Assembly: GCF_035958815.1 (NCBI RefSeq)
Contig: NZ_CP108383.1
Span: 8,246,001-8,310,000 of the forward strand
DNA length: 64,000 nt
Source: Nocardia sp. NBC_01327
Lineage (GTDB): Bacteria > Actinomycetota > Actinomycetes > Mycobacteriales > Mycobacteriaceae
Direction: 5' to 3'
Shown here piece by piece: positions 44,186 through 52,453 of this stretch. Numbering within the stretch: the first letter of the stretch is position 1; each line of letters begins with the position of its first letter. The translations under genes were made by a program, and so were the position numbers. The notes under the pieces were generated by a model. That model ran no database searches. It was not told where the DNA came from and worked only from the letters and a program-made list of their open reading frames with translations.

Positions 44186-45948
44186 GGCAGCCGATGCCAG
44201 TTCGCGGCGTCAGCGAAGATGCCGATCTGGATGGCGCCGCTGAGCGAGGCCCCGTCCACGCGCGGTCCGGCCGCCGCCACCTGGGTGTCCTGCACAATGG
44301 GCAGCACGGTCGCCAGATCCCACAGCTTCGGCTCCGAATCCCCGATCACCTTGCCGACATCGATACCGCGCAGGGCGGCGTCGATACCGGGTTGCAGCGT
44401 GGGATCGCAGACACCGGACAGATTCGACGGCGACTTCTTCGCCGCGTCCGCGACGGCGGTATCACTGCCGGGGGCATCGGGCGCCACCACCGGCGGGCAG
44501 CCGTAGCGCGAGGCCAGCACGGTCGCCGGATCGGCGCCCGCCCGCTCCCAGCCCACAATGGCGTCGACACCGGGGTCGGTATCGTCCTTGCCGTACAACT
44601 GCGCGGCCGCGATGCTGCGCACATTGACATCGATTCCGGCACTGCGCAATTGGTCGGCGGCGGTATTGGCGACCGCGAGCGTGGAATCGTCGCCCTCCAC
44701 CGCGCCGATCCGAATCGTCAGCGTCTTACCGTTCTTGGCGATCGGACGCGGTTGCGGCGCAGGCGAAGTCGGCGACTGGGTGGCGGGAGTCTCGGGCGCG
44801 CGGCCATATCCGGCCTCGTTCAGCAGCCCGAACACCTCGTCGGTATTGAGCCGCGGCGGCGAGGTCGGCACATAACCGGGATCCGACGGCGCCAGCACCT
44901 GCGCGCGCACCGGCTCCACCCAGCTGCCGGTCTGCGCGCCGACGGTGGCCAGCAGCACCGGATCCAGCAGGCCGAGCACGGCCCGCCGCACCCGGATATC
45001 GGCCAGATCCCCGACGCGGCCGTTGAGCACCAGCTGCATTTCCCGGGACTGCGCCATTACGGCCGTCCGCACCGACGGTATGGCCGCCAGCTGCGATTGC
45101 AGCGCGACCCCGCCGTGCACGAGCGCCATCTGCGCATCCCCGACCCGCAGTGATTCGGCCACCTGCGCGGGAGTTCCACCGCGCCGCAACAGAATCTGAT
45201 CCGGCACCGCGGGCTTGCCCCAGTACCGGTCATTGCGTTCGAGCAGAATCTCCTCGCGACCACGATCGGCCTGCTTGATGCGGAACTGCGCGCCGGACAC
45301 CCGGATGGTGTCCATCAGGCCCTGCTCGAACCCGGAATCCTTGACCAGATGCTGCGGCAGCAGATCCGCGAACAGCTGCCGCCAGGCCGGGTACTCCTCA
45401 CGCATGGTGACGGTGACGGTCTTACCGCCCGCCGAGGAGCTGATATCCGAAATGAGCCGGTAGCCAGCGGGATCCACCACACCGGGCTGCGTGATCATCT
45501 GCTGCCAGAGGTATTTGAAGTCCTCCGCCGCGATGGGGGCGCCGTCGGACCAGGACGCCTCGTTCTTGATCTGATAGGTGATGGTGAACGGTTCCTGCGA
45601 GGTGACGTCCGCGGACACCATGAGCGCCGGATCCAGCACCCAGTCGGTACCGCCCGGCACCGCCGGGGTGGGCGCCGGCCGGAAGGGACTCGGCAGCACC
45701 ATCGACGACACCGCGGCCGCCGCCGGCGACTGCTGCGAGCGCAGATGCGGATTGAACCCGATGCCGATGTCATCCACCGCCACCACCACGGAATTGCTCC
45801 CCGGCTTGGCAGGCTGCGTCTTCGGACTGTCGGTGCTCTCGATGGGCGGAGGCGGATTCGCGGTGCATCCGGTCGCGACCGCCAGCAGCGTCGCAACCAT
45901 CACCAACACCGCCCGCAACGATGCGCGCACCCGGGGCCCCGTCTTCAC
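44182..45948 (-). CDS. lpqW: LpqW-like lipoprotein, solute-binding-protein fold
   Basis: 588 aa. Lipoprotein signal peptide with Cys after AVATG (residue ~28), then a Pro/Ser linker and an SBP_bac_5 (oligopeptide-binding) fold: SADVTSQEPFTITYQIKNEA, WSDGAPIAAEDFKYLWQQM, QPGVVDPAGYRLI, ERNDRYWGKPAVPDQILLRR. Strong resemblance to mycobacterial LpqW, which acts at the branch of PIM/LM/LAM synthesis rather than in transport; no transporter genes are adjacent. The start is GTG 45948; the longer frame runs into hairpin-repeat copy 4 and is rejected. pimE is only 3 kb away. Confidence 0.88.
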   Translation of the reverse strand: MKTGPRVRASLRAVLVMVATLLAVATGCTANPPPPIESTDSPKTQPAKPGSNSVVVAVDDIGIGFNPHLRSQQSPAAAAVSSMVLPSPFRPAPTPAVPGGTDWVLDPALMVSADVTSQEPFTITYQIKNEASWSDGAPIAAEDFKYLWQQMITQPGVVDPAGYRLISDISSSAGGKTVTVTMREEYPAWRQLFADLLPQHLVKDSGFEQGLMDTIRVSGAQFRIKQADRGREEILLERNDRYWGKPAVPDQILLRRGGTPAQVAESLRVGDAQMALVHGGVALQSQLAAIPSVRTAVMAQSREMQLVLNGRVGDLADIRVRRAVLGLLDPVLLATVGAQTGSWVEPVRAQVLAPSDPGYVPTSPPRLNTDEVFGLLNEAGYGRAPETPATQSPTSPAPQPRPIAKNGKTLTIRIGAVEGDDSTLAVANTAADQLRSAGIDVNVRSIAAAQLYGKDDTDPGVDAIVGWERAGADPATVLASRYGCPPVVAPDAPGSDTAVADAAKKSPSNLSGVCDPTLQPGIDAALRGIDVGKVIGDSEPKLWDLATVLPIVQDTQVAAAGPRVDGASLSGAIQIGIFADAANWHRLP

Positions 45949-46040
45949 GTTCGGCACTCTACTGGACCCACTACTCCCCACCTGTCCACCGACCCCACCA
46001 GAGATCTGGCCCTCCCCCGAACGCCCAAAATCCCCCCGCC

Positions 46041-46156
46041 CCAAGTTCGCGGCCCGCCCCGTTCTGGACTGAGCGGAGCGATGCCGCGAAGCGGCGGGCG
46101 GAGGGAGGGAAGAACGGGGTAACAGGGCCGCGAACCCGCCGGAGCGAAGCGGAGGC
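46041..46156. repeat. Intergenic hairpin repeat, copy 4 (inverted relative to the others)
   Basis: Arms GTTCGCGGCCC (46045-46055) and GGGCCGCGAAC (46125-46135), same arm variant as copy 2. The right flank CGGAGCGAAGCGGAGGC is the reverse complement of the left flank of copies 1-3. Lies between the typA stop (46162) and the lpqW start (45948). Confidence 0.85.
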
Positions 46157-46161
46157 AGATA

Positions 46162-48057
46162 TTACTGCGCGCCGCGGTCGCGGGCCTTCTTGCGAGACAG
46201 CTCGCGGCCACGCTCGGTGGCGCCGAGGACGACCTTGCGGACTCGGACGACCTCCGGGGTCACCTCGACGCACTCGTCGTCGGTGCAGAACTCCATGGCC
46301 GCTTCCAGATCCAGGTGCAGCGGCTTGGCCAGGGTCTCGAACACATCAGCCGTGGCGGACCGCATATTGGTCAGCTTCTTCTCACGGGTGACATTGATGT
46401 CGAGGTCCTCGGCGCGCGGGTTGATGCCCACGACCATGCCCTCGTAGGTGTCGGCGCCCGGCTCCACGAAGAACTGGCCGCGGTCGGACAGCTGGATCAT
46501 GGCGAACGGGGTGACCGAACCGGCGCGGTCGGACACCAGCGAACCGGTGTGGCGGGCGCGGATCTCGCCGGCCCACGGCGCGTAACCGTCGAACACGGCA
46601 TTGGCGATACCGGTGCCGCGGGTGTCGGTCAGGAAGTCGGTGCGGAAACCGATCAGGCCGCGCGACGGGACGATGAACTCCATCCGCACCCAACCGGCGG
46701 AGTGGTTGCTCATCTGGACCATCTTGCCCTTGCGGGCGGCCAGCAGCTGCGTGACGGCGCCCAGGTACTCGTCCGGGCAGTCCACGGTCAGCTCTTCGAA
46801 GGGCTCGTGCACCTTGCCGTCGACGGTCTTGGTGACCACCTGCGGCTTGCCGACGGTCAGCTCGAAGCCTTCGCGGCGCATCTGCTCGACCAGGATGGCC
46901 AGCGCGAGCTCACCACGACCCTGCACCTCCCAGGCGTCCGGGCGGCCGATGTCGAGCACGCGCAGCGAGACATTGCCGACCAGTTCCTGGTCCAGGCGCG
47001 CCTTCACCTGACGGGCGGTGAGCTTGTGGCCCGACACTCTGCCGACCAGCGGCGAGGTGTTCGTGCCGATGGTCACCGAGATGGCCGGCTCGTCAACGGT
47101 GATGCGCGGCAACGCAACCGGGTTGTCCACATCGGCGAGGGTGTCGCCGATCATGATGTCCGGGATGCCCGCGATGGCGACGATATCGCCCGCGATGGCC
47201 TCCTCGCCGGGCTTGCGCTCGACGCCGATGGTCTGCAGCAGCTCGGTGATCTTGACGGTCTTGGTGCCCTCGGGGGTCATCCACGCCACGTTCGCACCCT
47301 TGCGCAGGGTGCCGCTGTAGATGCGGACCAGGCCGATACGGCCGAGGAACGGGGAGGCGTCGAGGTTGGTCACGTGCGCCTGCAGCGCCGCGTCCTTATC
47401 GCCCTTGGGGGCCGGGACGTGCTTCATGAGCACGTCGAACAGCTCGTCGAGGTTGTCCACGCCGGGGGCCTGGCCGTTCTCGGGGCGGGTGGTGGAGGCC
47501 TTGCCCTCACGGCCGGAGGCGTAGACGACCGGCAGGTCCAGCGCCAGCTCGGCGGCCTCGGAGGCCTCGTCGTCCAGATCGGAGGCCAGGTCCAGCAGCA
47601 GGTCGTGGCTCTCCTCGACGACCTCTTCGATACGGGCGTCGGGGCGGTCGGTCTTGTTGACCACCAGGATCACCGGCAGCGAGGCGGCGAGCGCCTTGCG
47701 CAGGACGAAGCGGGTCTGCGGCAGCGGGCCCTCGGACGCGTCCACCAGCAGCACAACACCGTCGACCATGGACAGACCGCGCTCGACCTCGCCACCGAAG
47801 TCGGCGTGGCCGGGGGTGTCGATCACATTGATGACAGTGAGCGAACCATCGGCGTTATGCCTGTGCACCGCGGTGTTCTTGGCGAGAATGGTGATGCCCT
47901 TCTCGCGCTCCAGATCACCGGAGTCCATCACCCGGTCGACCAGCTCGGCGCGTTCGGCAAACACGCCGGACTGACGCAGCATGGCGTCGACCAGTGTTGT
48001 CTTGCCGTGGTCGACGTGCGCCACAATGGCGACGTTACGGAACTCGACAGACGACAC
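46162..48057 (-). CDS. typA: TypA/BipA ribosome-associated GTPase
   Basis: 631-aa translational GTPase of the BipA family acting on the 50S subunit. G1 AHVDHGKTTLVD (residues ~13-24), G2 EKGITILAKNT, G3 DTPGHADFGGEV, G4 NKTDRPDA; C-terminal SRGLIGFRTDFLTDTRGTG and NMRSATAD are BipA-specific. The GTG at 48057 is fixed by AGGAGG 8 bases upstream; the frame is open further but lacks a better start. Divergent from the small Cys-rich gene. Its leader carries a plausible promoter, and an iron box lies upstream. Confidence 0.94.
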   Translation of the reverse strand: MSSVEFRNVAIVAHVDHGKTTLVDAMLRQSGVFAERAELVDRVMDSGDLEREKGITILAKNTAVHRHNADGSLTVINVIDTPGHADFGGEVERGLSMVDGVVLLVDASEGPLPQTRFVLRKALAASLPVILVVNKTDRPDARIEEVVEESHDLLLDLASDLDDEASEAAELALDLPVVYASGREGKASTTRPENGQAPGVDNLDELFDVLMKHVPAPKGDKDAALQAHVTNLDASPFLGRIGLVRIYSGTLRKGANVAWMTPEGTKTVKITELLQTIGVERKPGEEAIAGDIVAIAGIPDIMIGDTLADVDNPVALPRITVDEPAISVTIGTNTSPLVGRVSGHKLTARQVKARLDQELVGNVSLRVLDIGRPDAWEVQGRGELALAILVEQMRREGFELTVGKPQVVTKTVDGKVHEPFEELTVDCPDEYLGAVTQLLAARKGKMVQMSNHSAGWVRMEFIVPSRGLIGFRTDFLTDTRGTGIANAVFDGYAPWAGEIRARHTGSLVSDRAGSVTPFAMIQLSDRGQFFVEPGADTYEGMVVGINPRAEDLDINVTREKKLTNMRSATADVFETLAKPLHLDLEAAMEFCTDDECVEVTPEVVRVRKVVLGATERGRELSRKKARDRGAQ

Positions 48058-48142
48058 GTTAGATTCCTCCTGGTGCAAAGGGTTGGCCCGACCCGGCGGG
48101 TCATGCATGGGGAAACTCGAGATTCCACCGGGCATGCGGCGA

Positions 48143-48171
48143 GCTATACATTACCGTTCGCCGAAGTCACA
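48143..48171 (-). promoter_or_regulatory. typA: Candidate typA promoter
   Basis: On the minus strand, TGTGAC (48171-48166) and TATAGC (48148-48143) are separated by 17 bp, about 85 bp upstream of the typA GTG. Match to the consensus is moderate. Confidence 0.4.
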
Positions 48172-48188
48172 CGTTTAACCCGCCCGAC

Positions 48189-48207
48189 TTAGGTTAAGCT
48201 AACCAAC
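48189..48207 (+). promoter_or_regulatory. IdeR/DtxR-type iron box abutting the ATG of the 58-aa gene
   Basis: TTAGGTTAAGCTAACCAAC matches the 19-bp consensus TTAGGTTAGGCTAACCTAA at 16 of 19 positions, including both GGTTA/TAACC half-sites. It ends exactly one base before the ATG at 48208. TAAGCT (48195-48200) inside it fits a -10 hexamer 7 nt before that ATG, so transcription may be leaderless and blocked when IdeR-Fe binds. Confidence 0.7.
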
Positions 48208-48384
48208 ATGGGCAAGGTGAAGGCGAAGGACGTTTCACGTCTGAAGCCGAAGAAGAAATGCTGCCGCAAGAAGACGCGGTGTGTGAAATGCCCTGTCGTC
48301 ATCATGCGCATGAAGAAGCTCGAGGCCGCGGGATGCTGCGGCAAGGAGCTCAAGAAGGGTCTCAAAGCCGCCCGCGCGGCCTGA
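48208..48384 (+). CDS. 58-aa Cys/Lys-rich mini-protein under a candidate iron box
   Basis: Basic 58-residue protein with six cysteines at positions 18, 19, 25, 28, 43 and 44: KKKCCRKKTRCVKCPVV and AAGCCGKELKKG. The spacing CC-x5-C-x2-C and CC suggests metal or Fe-S/thiol chemistry, and the Lys/Arg surplus suggests nucleic-acid or ribosome contact. No signal peptide. The ATG lies directly after an IdeR-type operator; no Shine-Dalgarno fits between them, so a leaderless mRNA is inferred. Function unknown. Followed after 40 bp by the dehydratase gene on the same strand. Confidence 0.8.
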   Translation: MGKVKAKDVSRLKPKKKCCRKKTRCVKCPVVIMRMKKLEAAGCCGKELKKGLKAARAA

Positions 48385-48424
48385 AACCCGAGCGCGGCAG
48401 CGCAACCGGGAGTACACCGGAATC

Positions 48425-48718
48425 ATGACCCCCGCGCCGCTGTCCGAAGAAGAGATCACCAAAGCCCTCACCGATCTGCCCGGCTGGACCCGCACCGGGG
48501 ACGCCATCGCCCGCACGGTCGAGGCCGCCTCGTTCCTCGCCGGTATCGAACTGGTGCGCCGCGTGGCCGTCGCCGCCGAAGCCGCGAACCATCACCCGGA
48601 TATCGATATCCGTTGGCGGCGAGTCACTTTCACGCTCTCCACCCATGACGCGAATGGCCTCACCGCGCTGGATGTGGCTCTTGCGCACGAGATCGATCGA
48701 CTGCATCTGCAGGGCTGA
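48425..48718 (+). CDS. Pterin-4a-carbinolamine dehydratase-like protein
   Basis: 97-aa PCD/DCoH family protein, recycling 4a-hydroxytetrahydropterin. Signature residues HHPDIDIRW (His-His pair at ~56-57), the later Trp/His positions in FTLSTHDANGLTALD and DVALAHEID. It matches the small mycobacterial gene I recall as Rv1159A beside pimE. Its last 59 bp overlap the 3' end of the convergent pimE gene. Start ATG 48425. Possibly co-transcribed with the 58-aa gene. Confidence 0.88.
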   Translation: MTPAPLSEEEITKALTDLPGWTRTGDAIARTVEAASFLAGIELVRRVAVAAEAANHHPDIDIRWRRVTFTLSTHDANGLTALDVALAHEIDRLHLQG

Positions 48719-49880
48719 TCCGGCCGACCCGAATCACCCAGAGGTAGAACACCAGCACACCGGCCGTGTACACCGTGCCGAGCCAGGACAGGATGCCCGG
48801 CCGGGAGATGGTCCAGATGGTGGGCTGGAAGAACATGAGCACCCAGGGCACCCCGATCAGCGTGACCACCAACCAGTATCCGGCCAGGATGCGCGCGCCG
48901 GCCGCCGCGCGCAGCGGGCCGTAGCAGAGCCACAGCACGGCCGGAATCAACCAGATCCAATGGTGTGACCAGGAAATCGGCGAGGCCAGCAGGCCGAAGA
49001 ACTGCACGATGATGAGCGTGCCCAGGCGGTCGCCGGAGCCCAGCGCCCGCCAGGCCAGCACCGCGAGCACAGCGGTCACCAGGACGGCCGCGATCCACAG
49101 CGGCCCGGTCTGCACATCGTGACCGAGGATGCGGCTGAGCGATCCGCGCAGTGATTGGTTCGACGCCGTGGCGACCGGGCCGATCCGGGTGGCGTCGCCG
49201 AGCAGTTCACCGAAGTACTTCCGGGTCTCGCCGGGCGAGATCGCGAAGGTCAGGGCGACGGTCCCGGCGAAAACGATCGCCGACCACACCGCCGTGAGCC
49301 AGCGCCGCTGCGTCACGAAGTACAGCCCGGTGACAGCGGGCGTCAGTTTCACCCCGGCCGCGACGCCGATCAGCGTTCCCGAGACCCACCAGCGGGTACT
49401 GCGGACCGCGAGCATGGCGAGCAGTACCAGGAACACATTGACCTGGCCGTAGTCGAGCGTGGTCCGCACCGGTTCCAGCCACAGGCCGACCGCGGTCCAC
49501 GCGACCGCCGCGGTGCGCCAATGCTGTTCGCGCAGCGCCTCTTTCCCGAGGATCAATTCCAGCGCGATCCACACCACGCCGTACAGCGCCACCATGGTCA
49601 GCAGCAGCCACGCCAGGGCCACCAGCGTGAACGGCAGGAAGTGCAGCGGATAGAACACCAGCGCGGCGAACGGCGGATAGGTGAAGGGCAGCGGGAAGTC
49701 CGGGGTTTTGCTGGCGTCGGTGTAGTCGTACAGATTGCCGCTGCCGAGGCCGGCCGACCCGTCCATGTAGACATGCAGGTCGACGAAATTCATCCCGTTC
49801 GGGAGCAGCAGCACCCAGGCCAGACGGGCCAGCACCGAAAGCACCAGTGCCGCAACGGCCAGGCGGAAGTGTCGATTCAC
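48660..49880 (-). CDS. pimE: Polyprenol-phosphate-mannose-dependent alpha-1,2-mannosyltransferase
   Basis: GT-87 membrane mannosyltransferase converting Ac1PIM4 to Ac1PIM5 at the outer face of the plasma membrane; 406 aa with about ten hydrophobic helices. The catalytic Asp region is FVDLHVYMDGSAGL (Asp at ~34) near the first loop; YTYPPFAAL-type motif FTYPPFAALVFYPL, DYGQVNVFLVLL, SWSHHWIWLIPA. GTG start at 49880. Its C-terminal tail (AVDRSRAQEPHPAR) is encoded within the overlap with the dehydratase gene. It works in the same PIM pathway that LpqW influences. Confidence 0.9.
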   Translation of the reverse strand: MNRHFRLAVAALVLSVLARLAWVLLLPNGMNFVDLHVYMDGSAGLGSGNLYDYTDASKTPDFPLPFTYPPFAALVFYPLHFLPFTLVALAWLLLTMVALYGVVWIALELILGKEALREQHWRTAAVAWTAVGLWLEPVRTTLDYGQVNVFLVLLAMLAVRSTRWWVSGTLIGVAAGVKLTPAVTGLYFVTQRRWLTAVWSAIVFAGTVALTFAISPGETRKYFGELLGDATRIGPVATASNQSLRGSLSRILGHDVQTGPLWIAAVLVTAVLAVLAWRALGSGDRLGTLIIVQFFGLLASPISWSHHWIWLIPAVLWLCYGPLRAAAGARILAGYWLVVTLIGVPWVLMFFQPTIWTISRPGILSWLGTVYTAGVLVFYLWVIRVGRISPADAVDRSRAQEPHPAR

Positions 49881-50182
49881 GGCACAGACTTTCAGCTCGG
49901 GCGGCAGGATTTCCGGTCGGGCTTCACCGGTGGGCGTGCGGGCGACGACAAGAGTAGTCCCAGAAGAAAATGTGCCGGGAAACGCACACCCTCTGCTGTA
50001 ACATTCGCATCACTGACCCCACCAGTAACACAAATACTGGTCGGACGTTCGATAGCGTTGCCGGATAGCGGACAGCAAGATCACACCGTGGCTGTACAAC
50101 CGGGCAGCACGGTCCCTAGAGTGGCGCGGAGCGATGTCTCCATCGCCGCTAGATGTACCCGAAGGTAAGGACGGCTACACCA
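49881..50182. other. Divergent intergenic region, pimE / secreted-protein gene
   Basis: No ORF seen. It holds an inverted repeat ACCAGTA (50021-50027) with TACTGGT (50035-50041), a possible operator. A candidate plus-strand promoter is TGTACA (50093-50098), 18 bp, TAGAGT (50117-50122), which would start RNA about 55 nt before the GTG at 50183. Confidence 0.4.
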
Positions 50183-50971
50183 GTGCTTCGCACCCGAGGA
50201 TCGCGATTCGCAATGTCAGCGCTGGCCCTGGCGGCCTGCGCCACTGTTGCCGTGCCGAACACCGCGTTCGCCAAACCCGCACCGGCCCCGCAGCAGACCA
50301 CCGCGACGATTCCGATGGTCCCGGAAGGGGTTTCGGTCGACGCACTGGCCTCGCTGATCCCGGCCATCATCGGAGCGGCCACCGGTCCGGCCGATATCGC
50401 GGCGCCCGGTCCGCAGACCGCGATCCTCGATCAGGCCAAGCAGATTCTGGCCGGTCTGAACCTGCCGCCGCAGATCAAGACCACGCTGAACTCGATCATC
50501 ACCTTCCTCGACGGCAGTGGCGGTGGCGGCCCCGACCTGCCGAAGGACGGTCCGGTCATCGCCCAGTTCCTGTGGCCGACAATCGGTAAGGGCTGCATCG
50601 GCTCCGGCGCCGACTCGGTGGGCACCGCGCTCGCCGTGCCCGGCCCGGCCACGCTGCCCCCGCCCGGACCCGCCGCCGGTCAGGCCGGATTCGTCTTCAC
50701 CGCGCTGGGTACCAAGAGCCCCAGCGAGATTCAGAATCCGCCGATGACCGTGCAGTGGCTGAATCTGGACACCCGTCAGAGCGGCGTGCAGAACCTGACC
50801 GACGAGGCCAAGATCAATCCGGGTGGACCGGCCACGCTGTCGGCCATCGTCAATACCGGCGCCGGTCGTGTTGTCGCCGTGGTCTCCGGTTCGCTGACCA
50901 CCCAGGCCGATCCGGAAACCCAGCCGATCAGCTGCTCGTTCCTGCCGACGGTCGGATTCTTCACCGTCTGA
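50183..50971 (+). CDS. Secreted protein, Rv1157c-like by position
   Basis: About 262 aa. Signal peptide at residues 1-31 (SRFAMSALALAACATVAVPNTAFA), then a Pro/Ala-rich stretch and a globular part with two Cys (KGCIG and ISCSFLP) that may form a disulphide. Contains FLWPTIGKGCIGSG and MTVQWLNLDTRQSGV. Its place beside pimE fits the mycobacterial Ala/Pro-rich exported protein I recall as Rv1157c. GTG 50183 is preferred because AAGG precedes it; ATG 50153 lacks a ribosome site. Function unknown. Confidence 0.75.
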   Translation: MLRTRGSRFAMSALALAACATVAVPNTAFAKPAPAPQQTTATIPMVPEGVSVDALASLIPAIIGAATGPADIAAPGPQTAILDQAKQILAGLNLPPQIKTTLNSIITFLDGSGGGGPDLPKDGPVIAQFLWPTIGKGCIGSGADSVGTALAVPGPATLPPPGPAAGQAGFVFTALGTKSPSEIQNPPMTVQWLNLDTRQSGVQNLTDEAKINPGGPATLSAIVNTGAGRVVAVVSGSLTTQADPETQPISCSFLPTVGFFTV

Positions 50972-50985
50972 CAACCGAGAATTCC

Positions 50986-51026
50986 GCCCCTGTTCCATTC
51001 CGCTATCAGCGGTCCGGAACAGGGGC
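50986..51026 (+). terminator. Intrinsic terminator
   Basis: GCCCCTGTTCC (50986-50996) pairs perfectly with GGAACAGGGGC (51016-51026), 15 bp past the stop of the secreted protein gene. The loop contains an additional CCGCT/AGCGG pairing. Confidence 0.8.
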
Positions 51027-51069
51027 GAAATCATTTCCGAGGACCGGTCGGTGTGGTAGACCGCTAGAT

Positions 51070-51435
51070 ATGGCCGCTGTGAACGCTCCCATGGGGAGTC
51101 TGAAATCGCGCCGATCGATCCTGTCGATTCGTTCGGAAGGATCGATCCTGTCCATTGGATCGGCGTATTCGATCCTGTCCATCGGCAGTGTGGGATCGGT
51201 GCTGTCGATCGGATCGGCGGGATCGTTCGGATCCCTGATCTCGTCCGCATCCTTCGGAAGTATCGGCTCGGCATTCTCCGGACTGTCGCGCTGGTCGCTG
51301 TTCTCCTGGCAGGGCGACCGCCAGGCCTTCTCCCAGGGCGACGACGACGAGATCCGGGACCGGCACCTCACGCTGCGCGTGGTACCGGACGAGCCGGACC
51401 TGCGCGACGATCCCACCTGCCACTGCCAGACCTAG
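51070..51435 (+). CDS. Nonapeptide-repeat (SILSIGSxx) protein
   Basis: 121 aa. Residues ~14-72 consist of about six 9-residue repeats, SILSIRSEG, SILSIGSAY, SILSIGSVG, SVLSIGSAG, SFGSLISSA, SFGSIGSAF, followed by SGLSRWSLFSW and an acidic C-terminal part ending DDPTCHCQT. No signal peptide. The regular Ser/hydrophobic/Gly alternation suggests a beta-solenoid or a membrane-inserting glycine-zipper. I do not recognise the family. ATG 51070; the Shine-Dalgarno is weak. It lies after a terminator and convergent to the DUF1906 gene. Confidence 0.65.
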   Translation: MAAVNAPMGSLKSRRSILSIRSEGSILSIGSAYSILSIGSVGSVLSIGSAGSFGSLISSASFGSIGSAFSGLSRWSLFSWQGDRQAFSQGDDDEIRDRHLTLRVVPDEPDLRDDPTCHCQT

Positions 51436-51442
51436 CCGGGAA

Positions 51443-52168
51443 CTACCACCACTGCCCGTACTGCGGCGCGAGCACCGCGTTCACGTCCACCCCGATGCCG
51501 CTCACCGAGCGCTTGTCGATCTCGAACTGGTGCAGGTGTGCGTCAGGGTGCACGTACCCCTTCGGCGAGCCCCAATTGTGCTGCCAGAAGTAGGAACCCA
51601 GGCCCGCGCCGCGGATGGAGTCGATGGTCGGCGAGTTCGCGTACACACCGGTCCGCTCGTGCCCGAGGACGGTTTCCCAGCCGCGCAGGTACGGCTCGAT
51701 GAGATTGTCGAAATCCTCATCGCTGGGGTTATCGTCGATGGAGGCGTAGATCGGGGCGGTATCGGGACCACCCGCCGCCTTGTGCAGCACCAGCCCGCGG
51801 GTGGCGTGCTGGATTCCGGCCGCCAGGCCGCCGCGCCAATCGGCGGTGGGCCCCTTGCCGAACTGGTAGCAGGACACGACCGAGAGTCCGGCCGCGGACA
51901 GCGCGTCGACTTCGCGCGCCAGCAAAGGCTTTCCGGCCATCCACTCCGCGCCGGGCCGGCGATCGGAGACGTACCGGATCACACCGATATGCCCGTCGGC
52001 ACTGATGGCGCCGGCATCGGGCACTCCGCCCGCATAGTCGAGCAGGGTGCCGATTTGTTGCCGGGCAGCGGCATTGGGGGCGGGCAGTGTCAATCCGGCG
52101 GAAATACCGGTGGCGATAACCGCACCCCCGAGTAGGAAAGCCCGGCGGTTGACATGGATAGAACGCAT
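51443..52168 (-). CDS. Tat-exported DUF1906 glycoside-hydrolase-like protein
   Basis: 241 aa. Tat signal peptide NRRAFLLGGAVIATGISAG (residues ~7-25). The mature part is a TIM-barrel of the DUF1906 family: GTLLDYAGGVPDA, IRYVSDRRPGAEWMAGKP, VSCYQFGKGPTADW, APIYASIDDNPSDEDF, GVYANSPTI, YFWQHNWGSPKGYVHP and HLHQFEIDKRSVSGIGVDVN. It closely resembles the mycobacterial Tat substrate I recall as Rv2525c, linked to cell-wall processes. The ATG at 52168 has AAGGAG 7 bases upstream. Monocistronic. Confidence 0.9.
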   Translation of the reverse strand: MRSIHVNRRAFLLGGAVIATGISAGLTLPAPNAAARQQIGTLLDYAGGVPDAGAISADGHIGVIRYVSDRRPGAEWMAGKPLLAREVDALSAAGLSVVSCYQFGKGPTADWRGGLAAGIQHATRGLVLHKAAGGPDTAPIYASIDDNPSDEDFDNLIEPYLRGWETVLGHERTGVYANSPTIDSIRGAGLGSYFWQHNWGSPKGYVHPDAHLHQFEIDKRSVSGIGVDVNAVLAPQYGQWW

Positions 52169-52453
52169 CGCGGAACTCCTTCGCACACTCGCTGATCGAA
52201 CATGCCGATCACGGTGCAAAACCGAAAAATTGCCCGTGACCGGTAGAACTATTGCGGCGTGCCCGGCGCACCTTCCCCGATGGTCCGAAGATCATCTGCG
52301 CGCCGGGAGCCCTGAACGCGCCCTCATTCCACCATATTCACAGGGGAATCTCCAGGCTCACAGGGCCCATAAGCACCACTAATCCCACAAGTCCTAAAAC
52401 GGACGAACAGGATTTTCATCAATAGCGCCCCGGATCGATCGACCCGGGATCGA

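Noticed and set aside
46315..48192. Long plus-strand open frame opposite typA
   Set aside because: Shadow of typA; the minus frame has all GTPase motifs and a strong ribosome site.
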